64,000 nucleotides of DNA from Branchiostoma floridae (GCF_000003815.2 NC_049997.1:12016459-12080458); one strand, 5' to 3'; counted from the first letter of the stretch, positions 34,364 to 44,110 are shown. Notes: generated by a model not told the origin, from the sequence alone. Numbers and translations: made by a program.

Positions 34364-34454
34364 TAGCCTGGTATCCAGCCGTATTATAGCTCTCGAGTGT
34401 CTTCTGTCCTCTTCTTGTATTTTGGGAGCTATACTGTGGCTGGATACCAGGCTA
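34364..34454. mobile_element. 91-bp MITE, TAGCCTGG ends
   Basis: TAGCCTGGTATCCAGCC at the left is mirrored at the right (GGCTGGATACCAGGCTA). AGAGACTAA occurs at 34354-34362 and 34457-34465, with one or two extra bases between it and the ends, consistent with a 9-bp TSD and slight end decay. Confidence 0.85.
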
Positions 34455-34773
34455 GCAGAGACTAACATGGTTCTATGACTATGATTTATAGTAGTCATGG
34501 TAATAGATCAGATCATCCACTTCCTTACAGTAATCACCATTAGGGGGTTAACCAACAGGGGGCCATTAGAGGTGGTCTTAGGGGAGTTACAACCAGGGTG
34601 TGATCACTGATGGTGTTGGTAATCAGATCAAGTCTAAGGTCATTGGCCCTACCACCCTGGTAGTGGGCTGCAAGAGGGATGGGGCAAGGGTAGCCTGGAG
34701 CTCCAACCTCTTGAGTCTTGCCGACAGCTTTTTTCAGCGTGTAGATGGAACTGCAATATCGCCATGAAGATAT

Positions 34774-34935
34774 CGGCAGAATTTCTGCCGAAAGGTCCTG
34801 AGTATTCGCCCGATAGCTTAGCAGGGGTCCCTGATAGCTTAGCAGGGGTCCCCGACAACTTCCGTGTGCGTGTAGATGCATGCGTCCCGACTTCGGGAGG
34901 GCTCATTAGCATATAACGTGGGCTCATTAGGCTGT
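34774..34935. promoter_or_regulatory. Dense motif cluster: palindrome, 21-bp direct repeat, paired homeodomain cores
   Basis: A perfect 17-bp palindrome CGGCAGAATTTCTGCCG lies at 34774-34790. Next come two head-to-tail 21-bp units (GATAGCTTAGCAGGGGTCC plus two bases) at 34812-34832 and 34833-34853. Then GGGCTCATTAG occurs at 34899-34909 and again at 34920-34930, also 21 bp apart, which is two turns of DNA. Ordered motifs at helical spacing suggest a cis-regulatory element. Direct evidence of activity is absent. Confidence 0.45.
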
Positions 34936-35049
34936 ATAGCTGTTAATGACTGCAAGCGCCACAGGTGTCCCACAGCCAACGTTCCAGATCCCTCCCAACA
35001 TCTCCACAGATATCGGTAAAAACTATGACTAGATTGGGCCATCAGAGAG

Positions 35050-35165
35050 GATGTGAAAGAGTGAATGAGTGAGTGAGCAGGTGAATGAATGAGTGAATGA
35101 ATGAAAGAATGAACAAATGAACAGATGATATAAATGAATGAACAACTGATATAGATGATATAGAT
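35050..35165. repeat. Degenerate (GAAT)n/(GAGT)n microsatellite
   Basis: Runs of GAATGAGTGAATGAAT-like tetranucleotides, ending in GATGATATAGATGATATAGAT. Minus frames over this tract (34839-35240) are His/Ser-rich by-products of the repeat. Confidence 0.85.
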
Positions 35166-35199
35166 GAAGAGGTGGGTTGGGTGGGCCAAAATCAAGACT

Positions 35200-36080
35200 T
35201 TGGCCAAGCACACTGGTTCATCAATATTTTGTATGCACAATTTCCTTTCAATATTATTGTTACAGAGTACGCAAACAAGACAAGCTTTGCCCTAGTTCAA
35301 AGAAGTTCAAGAAAGTGCTAAAGCTACACAGGAAGAATTGACTGATCAAAGCTACATATTACCTGGAAGGTTACAGATGTTGAACTGAACTTGAGAGAAG
35401 CTTCAGAACAGTATGGACAACTTGAAGGTCCTTGTGCTACTCCCAGGGCCTGACCTGCTTTTATGTGCATTTTTCTTGCATATAAAGGACACCCCCTGTC
35501 CATCATCAGGCCCTTGGGTCACCATGTGTAAGAGATGATGGACTCCTAAGTTGTATATTCTTCCCTCTGCCCCTCCTCCTTCAGACTGATGGTATTTTCC
35601 CAGGCCAGGAAACTGGGTCTCCCTCCCAGACCTCCTAGCTCTGCACAAATACAGCAGCAGACAGGCTGGCTCCACTGGTCCCCTGGTAGTTGGGGAGGGG
35701 GGGTTCGGACTCTGACCATGTGTTCCACACATTTGTTAGTAGGGATGGAGAGGCCAGTGGAGGAGGTGGTCAGTTCTACTCTCTTCTTTCTTCTTCTTCT
35801 GTCAGACTTGAAGACTAATGGCTAGTGATGAAGTGTAATACATCTTTGAGATGGGGAACTGGTGATATCTTACTTCCGAACATTTAGAGCAAAACCGTTC
35901 TACCCTTTTGAAAAAGAGATGAACTTAGTGTCTGAGAAGTGCAGAGAAGTTTGGCCTTTGGGCAATCCATTTTTAAGACTTGTGAGCTATGGAGGGCAGG
36001 TGGGGCTGAATCCAAGATGATGATGATGATCTTGTTAGCCAATCATGTAGTAGCCAGACATGTCTCAGGATACAAGTGGT
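35200..36080. other. No gene seen
   Basis: Spacer. Overlapping frames on both strands at 35403-35825 are unrecognised. Confidence 0.4.
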
Positions 36081-36090
36081 AACTTTGAGA

Positions 36091-36226
36091 TACTCTCCAA
36101 GCAGTGGTTGAAAGGGAAAATCTTAGCTTTTTGTTATATGCTGATTTTGGTTGGGTTGCCTGACAGGAAAAATGGCATATGAGAAAAAGCTAATGATTTT
36201 CCCCATCAACCTCTGCGTGGAGAGTA
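36091..36226. mobile_element. 136-bp MITE with TACTCTCC ends
   Basis: The left arm TACTCTCCAAGCAGTGGTTG and the matching right arm extend through GGGAAAATCNTTAGCTTTTT-type sequence. The flanking 9-mers ACTTTGAGA (36082-36090) and ACTTTGAAG (36227-36235) match at 7 of 9 positions. It is the same family as the element at 4153. Confidence 0.8.
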
Positions 36227-36263
36227 ACTTTGAAGAGGTTGTGGTCTTACATCATAATACATG

Positions 36264-36433
36264 TACAGTAGAAGCCGTTTAATTGCACGGCCTATTTGCC
36301 TGTGAATTTTGTGCAATTATCCGACTTGTGCAATAATGCAAAGTTATCTAGCTGGACCACACTGGTTTGGGATTCCGTGCAGTTAACAGAAGTGTGCGTT
36401 AATCCATTGTGCAATTAACTGGCTTCTACTGTA
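36264..36433. mobile_element. 170-bp pogo/Tigger-type MITE
   Basis: TACAGTAGAAGCC plus an AATTGCAC segment at the left is mirrored at the right (GTGCAATTAACTGGCTTCTACTGTA-type end). A TA dinucleotide at each edge, CAGT termini and a TTAATTGCAC subterminal motif resemble pogo/Tigger-derived elements. No transposase is present. Confidence 0.7.
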
Positions 36434-36439
36434 CTGGGT

Positions 36440-37380
36440 TCCTTGTGCAGATCAAGGATTGATGTCTGACCCCCCAAGGATGATCAAATAGTGTACATAA
36501 ACTAGAGAGTCAGTGGTCAGTCCATCTCTGTAAGACTCTTGGATAGACAGAATATATTGCTCCTTTTTGTCGACCCTCTGTGGGGAGTTGTTCTTTCACT
36601 GCCCTGGACAACACGGAATACTTGCTGAGATTTCACAATAAGACTTTTAAAACTTAAAAAGATTCCTAACATTCCAAACCATTTCATAGAACATTACGGT
36701 TCGTCTCTAGCTGTGTACTTTACTAACAAGAGTTCGTAGACCTCAGGCCTGCATGAAATGTATTGGGTTTCTGTAGACCTATTGTGTATTTTTGCCTTTT
36801 TGTCTGTGGTACGTGGTTGGAAAAATGAGCTTTTTACTGTTTTGGTTGTGCACCATGCAAAAGTCTGACTCTGAAATTCCATTTTCTGAATTTGTAAGTT
36901 TGGACAGGGATGAACATTACTTATTTTGGATTTCTTAAGTATGTAACCAACCACAGTACTTTGAAGTTGTTGAGACGCTACCTTTTTTTGTCTCAGATGG
37001 CCCATGCACATGTAGTTACTCTGTCACATGATATACTAATATCTTCCTATTTCAATGTACTGACCTAATGCAGCTGCTAAGTCTCCTTGGTTTGTGTTCT
37101 TCCAATGATATTCATTAAAGATTTATTTCTGGGGTGTTATTCACTTGACATCGGAATGTTACTCGCATAATTTGACCAATGATACTTTTATCTGTAGTTC
37201 CATAGACATTAGACAACATGAATAGTGGTAGCCCCCATGCAGCAGCAACAGTTAGTCCCCAGGGTGGTATGATATTTTCATTCAATCCATCCAACCCAAA
37301 CCTAAATCTCCTGTAGTATCTAAGCCAAATTTAACAGCATAATTTACTATGAAAAATGTCCTTGTCAATCCCATTTATAG
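36440..37380. other. No gene seen
   Basis: Spacer. The minus frame 36694-37011 (105 codons) has no known domain. Confidence 0.4.
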
Positions 37381-37595
37381 ATGGCAAGCTGCTGGCAATG
37401 GAAGCTTTGAAAAGTTCAGAAGCTGTTGTAGTCAAAGCAAACACCCAGCAAACATCCCCGCAAACCAATGAGCAGTTGCTTAGAAGGGGAATTTCATCAT
37501 ATATTTGCCGCGACAAAATGCAACAAACGATACTGAATTTAAAACAGAACAAAGCTAAGCCTCCACCACTTAACCCTGCCTGTACCATAGATTAA
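37381..37595 (+). CDS. Candidate 3' exon, unassigned
   Basis: A frame open through 37356-37595 reads polar and Gln/Lys-rich sequence ending in a stop. An acceptor-like CCCATTTATAG lies directly before 37381. The composition is more protein-like than most frames here, but no family was recognised and no upstream exon was identified. A minus frame is open over the same stretch, so chance cannot be excluded. Confidence 0.2.
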
Positions 37596-38090
37596 GCAGG
37601 CCCAAAAACCAAGCGAATATGACTAGCCCAAAACAACAAATTACCTGTATACAGTATGGAAATGGCATTACCAAAGAAACAAAAAGAAACACAGGACAAA
37701 TCATACACATACCTTTCTCTTATGCCCACACTCTATACAGTTCTCCTCCACATTAGAAAATTGCATCTTCTTCTGTTTAAGTTCAAGTTCAACCATGATT
37801 GCCAACAGGGTAAAGGAACTTGTACCGGAACTTAAAACTCAGTACTATACAGCTCTAGAAACACCACAAAGAGTAATATAAGCAAACTTCAATTATACCT
37901 GACCAACAGATATATAATCTTGTACACTCCCGTCATCTGGCAAACTGTCAGTGCCACTAAGTAACCTGATACATTGAAGGTGGCCCAGGCCAGATGATGG
38001 TTCTACACCCAACCATAATCTGTTTTTAAAACCAAGCAGATATTGGGAGGATGCCCCAACCACACTAAAACAGGGTCAACCTATACAGTA

Positions 38091-38690
38091 TCAAGTTCAA
38101 GCACTAGGAGGCCCAAAATCAAACCTGACCACCAGGACACCACAAACAACTCACGTACCAAATGGCAACACAATGGTACCTTGCGTTCCGGAGATACAGC
38201 GCACGCCCCGTGCCCGCACAAAAGGTAACCTAAAATGTCAAGTTCAAGCACCAAGGGCGCCAAAATCAAAATTGAGCATTATTCAGCCACCGCCGACACA
38301 TGTGCCAAATATCATCGCGCCAGCACCAGCCGTTCAGAAGATATAACTCCGGAAACACCCCTCTCGGACACAAAATTCGACCTGCCGGGTCAAGTTCAAA
38401 CGCGACAAGGCCCAAAGTCAATCCTAGGCAACAGGCAACAACCCCCCACCCATGCACCAAAAATCGTCGCAATCGCGCGTATCGTTCCGGACACACAGCG
38501 CCAAAAGTGCCCCAAAAACACCAAAAATGCCACCTGCAATGTCAAGTTCAAACGCCAGGAGGCCCAAAATCAAACCTGAGTGTTAGGCTACCACCCCCAA
38601 CCCACGTACCAAAAATCGTCGTGCTCGCACCATCCGTTCACGAGATACAGCGCCCTACATCCCCGGCTACCGAAAAGTTCCCACCAGCAT
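38091..38690. repeat. Tandem array, 4 copies of a 147-152-bp unit
   Basis: Units begin with TCAAGTTCAA at 38091, 38238, 38390 and 38542. Each carries a GGCCCAAAATCAA-type segment, a CACGTACCAAAAATCGTCG-type segment and a CGTTCCGGAGATACAGCGCC-type segment. Copies are substantially diverged, which points to an old satellite-like array. The plus frames at 38235-38579 and 38300-38719 are by-products. C-rich strand asymmetry is marked. Confidence 0.75.
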
Positions 38691-38699
38691 CAAAACCAT

Positions 38700-39440
38700 A
38701 CCTGCATACATGCAGGTAAAGAAACAAATGTACAGGCGTGACAGGATAGGAAACAAGGCCGACTGCACCCCAGTTGAAAATGATAGGATGTCATGTCCTC
38801 ACAGCAGGGCAGGGTTAGGGGTCAAGACCTACACCAGGAATTTTACGCTTGATGCGGAATTTCCCATTCTCAAGTGAAGACTTCCCAACAACTTCACGTT
38901 TCTTTTCGAAAGTCTAGATACTTGTTTCCATCTTGGGAGGTCACCATGTGATTGAGTGGAGTGGTAGGGGGTCATGTGCTGAGCGGCTCAATACAAGGAG
39001 AGAGCTATGGGGTCATGGTCTGGTGGTAGTGTCTTTCTGGATGAAGTCTTGAAGTAGACTTGAAGAATCTACTATGTTCCTTAGGGAACATCAGAGTTTG
39101 GAGAGAGTTGTAACAAAGTGTTGTAACATTACATGATGGTGAGAAAGAGTATCCAAGATATGTCTTGAAGCATAAAAAAAAATTTCAATAATTACCTTAT
39201 TGCTCAACAATTGAATATAGTACAATCTCTAACATCTAGTTATGTATGGCAACTTTTTCTCCTTTTAAAAAGACTTTGTAATGAAATTCTTTTGGTTTAC
39301 AGTTGTACTTGGAAAGTTTTTTCTCCAAGAAAACATTGTCTTTGCCTGTCCAAGGACTCTTTTACTCTAGACCTGGTCCTTCCTTGTATGGTTAATTAAA
39401 GAATCCTTCGATAAAACAGCTTTAAACCTGCCAACTATAA
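38700..39440. other. No gene seen
   Basis: Spacer with no recognised feature. Confidence 0.4.
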
Positions 39441-39447
39441 ACCCGTA

Positions 39448-39620
39448 TGTCAGTCAACCAAGCAAGCACTAATCAAACAACCAATCAAGAAACTAATCAA
39501 GCACCAACCGACCAACCAACTGAACAGCAAACAAGCAAGTAACTAAACTTGCTAGTCAGTTAGCTAGCCAGCCAACCAACCCACTGAACAGGTGACTGAG
39601 CAAGCAATGAACCAACCTAA
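39448..39620. repeat. Degenerate (CAAC/CAAG/CTAA)n low-complexity tract
   Basis: Imperfect tetranucleotide repeats such as CAACCAAGCAAGC and CCAACCGACCAACCAAC run over about 170 bp. Confidence 0.8.
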
Positions 39621-39799
39621 GATATCTTGCATCAATCTGTTTGATTGACTTCCGGCAACAGACAGCATTGAACTTGCACAAAAGCCTGAAGACTTCCAGC
39701 ATTTTTCTGAGGTCAAACAAATCTTGAAGCCACCAGATCCACCACTCCATCTATTTTTACCCCACAAGCATCTGCCCCATTGAAGTTTCACAAAAAGTG

Positions 39800-40020
39800 C
39801 ACATTTCTGGCTACCATGGTCGGGGCGAAAAATGTCCAGCGGGCTGCTCCCAAATATGGGTCAAATTTGAACTTCAAAGCGGAGAACAAGCGGGATGGCT
39901 GGGCCGTGTTTGCTTGACGTCACGTCTTTCTTCGCGGCGGAGGAATAACTTCCTGTTAATTAGGCCACGCCAATTTGATTGGTTGGATCTCGGATTTAAA
40001 AATACTATGCCAAACTGGCA
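39800..40020. promoter_or_regulatory. Candidate cis-regulatory island: CArG, CRE, homeodomain and CCAAT motifs
   Basis: A perfect CArG box CCAAATATGG (SRF type) lies at 39850-39859, a perfect CRE TGACGTCA at 39915-39922, a paired homeodomain core TTAATTAG at 39956-39963 and ATTGG (inverted CCAAT) at 39978-39982. The island is GC/CpG-richer than its flanks. The plus frame 39797-40030 has no known domain. CArG with CRE is a familiar pairing in immediate-early and muscle control regions. Its role here is inferred. Confidence 0.45.
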
Positions 40021-40264
40021 GATAAAGTAGAAGCAAAGTCTGAGGAAAAGTCTGGAAGTAAATGTTGTCAGATTGAAGTTTTCTTTTTTCCTCTAGCTCT
40101 CCCTTCTTATGTCGACCCAGAGTCTTGTGAATTTGAATTAAAAATACCAGAGAAACAAGGAAATAGCCATATTGTCAATCACCGAATTTTCACCTAGTAA
40201 TGTTCAGTTTGTGACAACAGATTTATATGGGAATAGTTTTCTGATATGTCATAATACAAATTAA

Positions 40265-40386
40265 ATTGAGCAACTGGATAAGATTTTGTGCAGTCAGATG
40301 TTTTGGAGAGTGACTGACACATGACTGAGGTTGATGATGAAAAATTGTAGATGAAATGTCTGATTTTATCCAGTTGCTTGCTGATT
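40265..40386. repeat. Inverted repeat sharing an ATCCAGTTGCTTG motif with two other sites
   Basis: GAGCAACTGGATAAGATTTT at the left pairs loosely with ATTTTATCCAGTTGCTTGC at the right around a GATGATGAAAAATTG segment. The GAAAYGTCTGA ... ATCCAGTTGYTTG phrase also occurs near 47631 and 58950. It is probably a fragment of a dispersed transposon family. Confidence 0.5.
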
Positions 40387-40389
40387 TAT

Positions 40390-41090
40390 TGTTTTATTAC
40401 TTTACTTTACTTTCATGTTGTAACAAGTTCAATACATTGTGGACACTAGGCAGCAGACCAGTACCATTTTATTATTATTACTGGATGACTAACCTTCTAC
40501 ATGGACAGAATTTGTTTATCAGAAATGTCTCAGAAACAAGGAAATACAGTAGAGTGGCCTGTGCCTGGGAAGGTTTCATGGGAAAGGTTTGGGTACATAG
40601 CTTCAGCACACCATGGAGACCCCAGTTGTAGCCTTGTTTGTTTTCTGTCCAGGACAGTAGAATTACTGCCTGTCAGTCAAGGAGCTCACAGGGAAGGGGA
40701 GAGCCGGCCTCAACTTTGGGGAGGGGCGGAGGGTTCAGGTTTGCACACACTTTTTACATTGTACCCATTGTGATTTCGCATGTTTTGAAGACTCATAGAA
40801 ATTAATGACTTTATTCAATATCTCATTTCTATGCAGTTGTCGATATTAAGAAAAAAACAGGATCAAATGGAAATCATTTGTTAAGAACTCAATATAGAAT
40901 GCTGACTCTCATTCATTCATTCATCCATCCATTTATCAGTTTATTTATTGATTTACTCATCCATTAATTCAATTACTATTTTCTATATTTCTTTAGAATG
41001 TCAGTTAATATTCCTGGCTATTGTCTTTTTTCATAATGATGCAGCTTTATCTCAGGACCATGCAATATGGAGGAACCATAAGGAGAAGAG
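40390..41090. other. No gene seen; (CATT)n tract
   Basis: Spacer with a (CATT)n/(CATC)n tract at about 40910-40970. Frames at 40356-40773 are unrecognised. Confidence 0.4.
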
Positions 41091-41093
41091 CAA

Positions 41094-41220
41094 GGACCAG
41101 TCCCTAGCCTAGTCAGGTAGCCAATTCTTGAATGTGAGACAGAGAGACTCAAACCTGGGCCCACCAGCTAAACCAAACGTCATCACCTTCACTACTAGGC
41201 CAAAAGGTCCGCTCCACTTG
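41094..41220 (-). mobile_element. tRNA-like SINE head, minus strand
   Basis: Read on the minus strand, TGGCCTAGTAGTGAAGG resembles box A and CAGGTTTGAGTCTC resembles box B at about 45-bp spacing. The rest does not form a convincing cloverleaf, so a SINE head or tRNA pseudogene is the better call. Confidence 0.5.
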
Positions 41221-41294
41221 GACTGGTCAGTTGGTGGCGCTTGCACCCCACTGCTACAAATGAATGAATCTCTTTATCATATCCTATCTTCTAA

Positions 41295-41330
41295 TCAATC
41301 AATCTATCTATGTATCAATCAATCAATCAC
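41295..41330. repeat. (AATC)n/(TCTA)n microsatellite
   Basis: AATCAATCAATC, TCTATCTATG and ATCAATCAATC runs. Confidence 0.8.
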
Positions 41331-41339
41331 CAAACACCA

Positions 41340-42720
41340 TTCTGTTTCCATGATGATGATGTTTCCATCCCACACCATTCCCAGCAATGGCTACCTTCCA
41401 TCCCTCCCAGATCGTTAGTGGTTCTCCCCTTAAGATAACTTCCGGGGATGGGGTGCTTGTCAGCTGGAGGAATTTTACACTGCCCAAATTGCATATTTCT
41501 GGCAGTATTTCTGTCAAAAGTGTTGATGGGTCCTTTAACAAGAGTAAACTTTATGCTTCCTGCAATGGGTTGCAGATGACCCGAGTGTTTTGTTTCAAAC
41601 AAGTTTACAGCTTTTCAAGTAATTAGTTCCAGTGGATGGGGTTGCTTTCTAGTTATGATTCATTATCAATATGCCATATTAGAAATTCCATTGTGATCAG
41701 AATGGTGTGATAATAGAGATGATACTTTTACAGTAGGAACCAACCAAAGAACATAGTAGGGGCATTCAACTTTTCATTGTTTCAAAACAATTCAAAACGT
41801 TAATTATAAAATTTAATGCACTCTTGATTTTTGTCCAAGTGCCAATGTTCACTTCCTGCCAGCCCGCCCAAGAAATTTGGACAAAGGCTAGCTCAACCTT
41901 CTCATCCTGCCTGTACAACTCAGCCCTAAACAACTTTGGATCCAGGCCAATGAGAACAAACTTGAACACACACCAAAACAAGCAAACAGGCCCCAAAAAA
42001 TAATGATCTGGTAAAGAATAAATCAACCACTCTTCCGACTTGCTCAGAACTTTTTTCTTGTCATCTTGAGCTGGCGACCTTGGGCTGAGGACAAAGGCTG
42101 ATACCTTCGCACCCCCCATACATGACATTCTATAACATGATTGAAACCAGGAGGTAAGGATAGTTACAGGAGTAACATGTGGCATTGGACTGATAATCAC
42201 CCACTGCCTAAATTGTTGGCATAACTCTTACAACTACATGTTGTCATGTATCTAATATCATATCATTTTTATTTCAGATTTATCGCTTTTGCCTGTCTCG
42301 TTTTTGGAGGTATCCATCCACCCCCACCCTCCAGGTGCCATGGCATAGGAGGAACCTACTGAATGAGGGATATAATTTTGATATGACTTGATATCTGTAT
42401 ATGTTTTGTTGTACAAAGATATACAGCCAAACAGCTACCATAGTAGCCAAACGGACCAAGTTGTTCAGTGATTAGTTATTACATGTTAAAGTATCTTATA
42501 CTTACTTTACCTCCAAGGGAGTGATCGAAGTCTGTTTGAGTGTTTCTGCGTTATCATAATTTACACTGCTAAATTAATCTCTCCCAAACTACACTTTGCA
42601 TGGGATGTTTGTATGGTAATAAAACATTACTTTATGGTGTTAGCAGGAAAACTGCCCTTCATTGTAGCCCGGAATCGAGCCACAAATGCCATACCCACTT
42701 TTAACTACTTCCACTTTGCA
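41340..42720. other. No gene supported
   Basis: The 144-codon minus frame 41766-42200 is one of the longest in the window and contains hydrophobic stretches, but shows no domain signature and no splice context. It is not called as a gene. No repeat was recognised. Confidence 0.35.
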
Positions 42721-42730
42721 GATCTCTGAG

Positions 42731-42818
42731 TAGCCTGGATACCAGACCCCAGCCTGATATCAAAAATATCTATTCCTTTGTTTTTTGGAGATTGGGCTGG
42801 GGTCTGGTATCCAGGATA
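42731..42818. mobile_element. 88-bp MITE, TAGCCTGG family, perfect 9-bp TSD
   Basis: Arms TAGCCTGGATACCAGACCCC and its mirror bound the element, which folds as a hairpin. ATCTCTGAG directly flanks both sides (42722-42730 and 42819-42827). The perfect TSD suggests a fairly young insertion. Confidence 0.9.
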
Positions 42819-42828
42819 ATCTCTGAGG

Positions 42829-43028
42829 TATACGAGCGATCGCTGTTGTTGTTTATATCCAGGGTATTGGACGGTTGTTGCCTACCAGGACGTCAGTAGA
42901 TTGGATCAAAAATTAATATTCAAATTAGCGACTAAAATTTCTGGTTAATATGTAAATCAATCCTTTGCCAAACACCTGCTTTTTGCCTACCACTGCGTCA
43001 CCGTGCCATCATCGCGATCGCTCGTATA
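42829..43028. mobile_element. 200-bp TIR element, TATACGAGCGATCGC ends
   Basis: Perfect 15-bp inverted ends TATACGAGCGATCGC. A TGCCTACCAGGACGTCAG segment inside recurs in altered form (TGCCTACCACTGCGTCAC). It starts one base after the TSD of the preceding MITE. The TSD is probably TA or hidden in the palindromic ends. Confidence 0.75.
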
Positions 43029-43059
43029 AACTGGAGTGAGTTTATAGTGAGTATAGCTC

Positions 43060-43080
43060 TCAGGCCTGGATTCCAGGCTA
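43060..43080. repeat. Short TAGCCTGG-type palindrome
   Basis: CCTGGATTCCAGG with a trailing CTA resembles two fused TAGCCTGG termini. Confidence 0.45.
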
Positions 43081-43330
43081 TGGTAGGTTTCCTACCCTTT
43101 CTTGACCACAGTATGTATTGCCTTGACCCTCTCCATGACCTCATGCAGACCCACACATGGGGTCGCTGCCTTACATACAAATCTCGCACCAAACAAATTA
43201 CCAACATTGCTGCAATACCTGCACAAATGGCCAGCACAGAGGGGGCCCATATTATCTGATAAGCCCTGCCAGGGTGTCAGGGAGCATTCTAGGTTTCCCT
43301 GGCTACTGGGCGAGCTTCTCTCCCTAGTAG

Positions 43331-43529
43331 AGGGTCTGCATGCTCTTTTACGTAACGCGTAGGCAGCCTTTTTTATTTCCCGTAATTCGTAGGGAAAACC
43401 ACCTTATCTACGTAAATCGTAGCGAGGTGACGAAATTTAGCGTAATTGCCTTCCTTGATTTAGCGTAATACGTATGGGGCTCTTTTGAATTCAGCGTAAA
43501 TCGTTGTCGGAGCCCCCCATGCAGACCCT
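43331..43529. mobile_element. 199-bp hAT-like MITE built of about 30-bp CGTAA units
   Basis: Perfect 12-bp ends AGGGTCTGCATG / CATGCAGACCCT, flanked by CCTAGTAG on both sides (43323-43330 and 43530-43537). An 8-bp TSD is typical of hAT. Inside, CGTAA-starting units (CGTAACGCGTAGG, CGTAATTCGTAGG, CGTAAATCGTAGC and others) begin at 43351, 43381, 43411, 43441, 43464 and 43495, mostly exactly 30 bp apart. A CATGCAGACCCT end also occurs alone at 59666-59677. Confidence 0.85.
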
Positions 43530-43710
43530 CCTAGTAGGAGTGTCTTGTTTATTGCTTGAACAGGTGTAGCAACTGTTTCAAATTTTCTGTCAACACGCAC
43601 ACTTATTGTGTTGAAGTTAAAAGTGATAAAGTTGATATTTATCATTATCTAAACCGACATTGATGGGGGGGAACTTTGACAACTTTTAATGGCCTGGAAT
43701 TACACTTTAA

Positions 43711-43856
43711 CCAATCACGTGGTAGTTTGAAATGAACAGCTTGGATGAAAGCTAACGCATGATTGGCTACAACTGCAATGCATGTCGGGATGCAAATGCA
43801 ACAAAGCCTTCTGCTTATTGGCTATAATAACGGATGTGTGAAAACCATTGACCAAT
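43711..43856. promoter_or_regulatory. CCAAT / E-box / octamer / TATA-like cluster
   Basis: CCAAT at 43711-43715 abuts CACGTG (43716-43721). Inverted CCAAT occurs at 43762-43766 and 43817-43821, CCAAT at 43852-43856, a perfect octamer ATGCAAAT at 43790-43797 and TATAATAA at 43823-43830. Four NF-Y-type sites plus an octamer in 146 bp is promoter-like (histone-gene promoters use this set). No histone or other gene follows in the next kilobase. Confidence 0.4.
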
Positions 43857-43859
43857 GAG

Positions 43860-44110
43860 AGATCGTCTATAGGATGCTGTGATTTCTATTGAAGAGCTCT
43901 TTCTTTTTTCTCTCAAAAATGTGTGAAAATGTTTATAGTAAGCACTGAAGTGCGTAAAGCGAGGGGGGACAAAGGCCGCCATTTCGTCACCTGCCTTGAC
44001 ATTTTCGCAACCGCACCTGCCTTTTTGTTTTGCAAACAAACTCTGGGGTCTGCGGACAAAACCGGAACATTTATTCCCACCACCTGCACGTGCCAGAAAT
44101 GTCCGTAAAC
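43860..44110. other. GC-richer stretch with facing forkhead-like sites
   Basis: TGTTTTGCAAACAAAC near 44026-44041 contains forkhead-like cores on both strands. Frames on both strands overlap with no known domain. It may be one island together with the CCAAT cluster. Confidence 0.3.

Noticed and set aside
34839-35240. His/Ser-rich 133-codon minus frame as a gene
   Set aside because: Much of it is translated GAAT/GAGT microsatellite.
36343-36354. GTTATCTAGCTG, resembling part of miR-9
   Set aside because: The seed region differs, there is no miRNA hairpin or star arm, and it sits inside a pogo-like MITE.
38235-38719. Overlapping 114- and 139-codon plus frames
   Set aside because: They lie in the 150-bp tandem array and are by-products of its C-rich, stop-poor composition.
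41094-41220. Functional tRNA gene on the minus strand
   Set aside because: Box A/B-like segments only. No acceptor stem pairing and a degenerate TPsiC arm. Called as a SINE head.
41766-42200. Longest minus-strand frame (144 codons) as a gene
   Set aside because: No domain, no splice or start context, and length within chance expectation for 64 kb of non-coding DNA.
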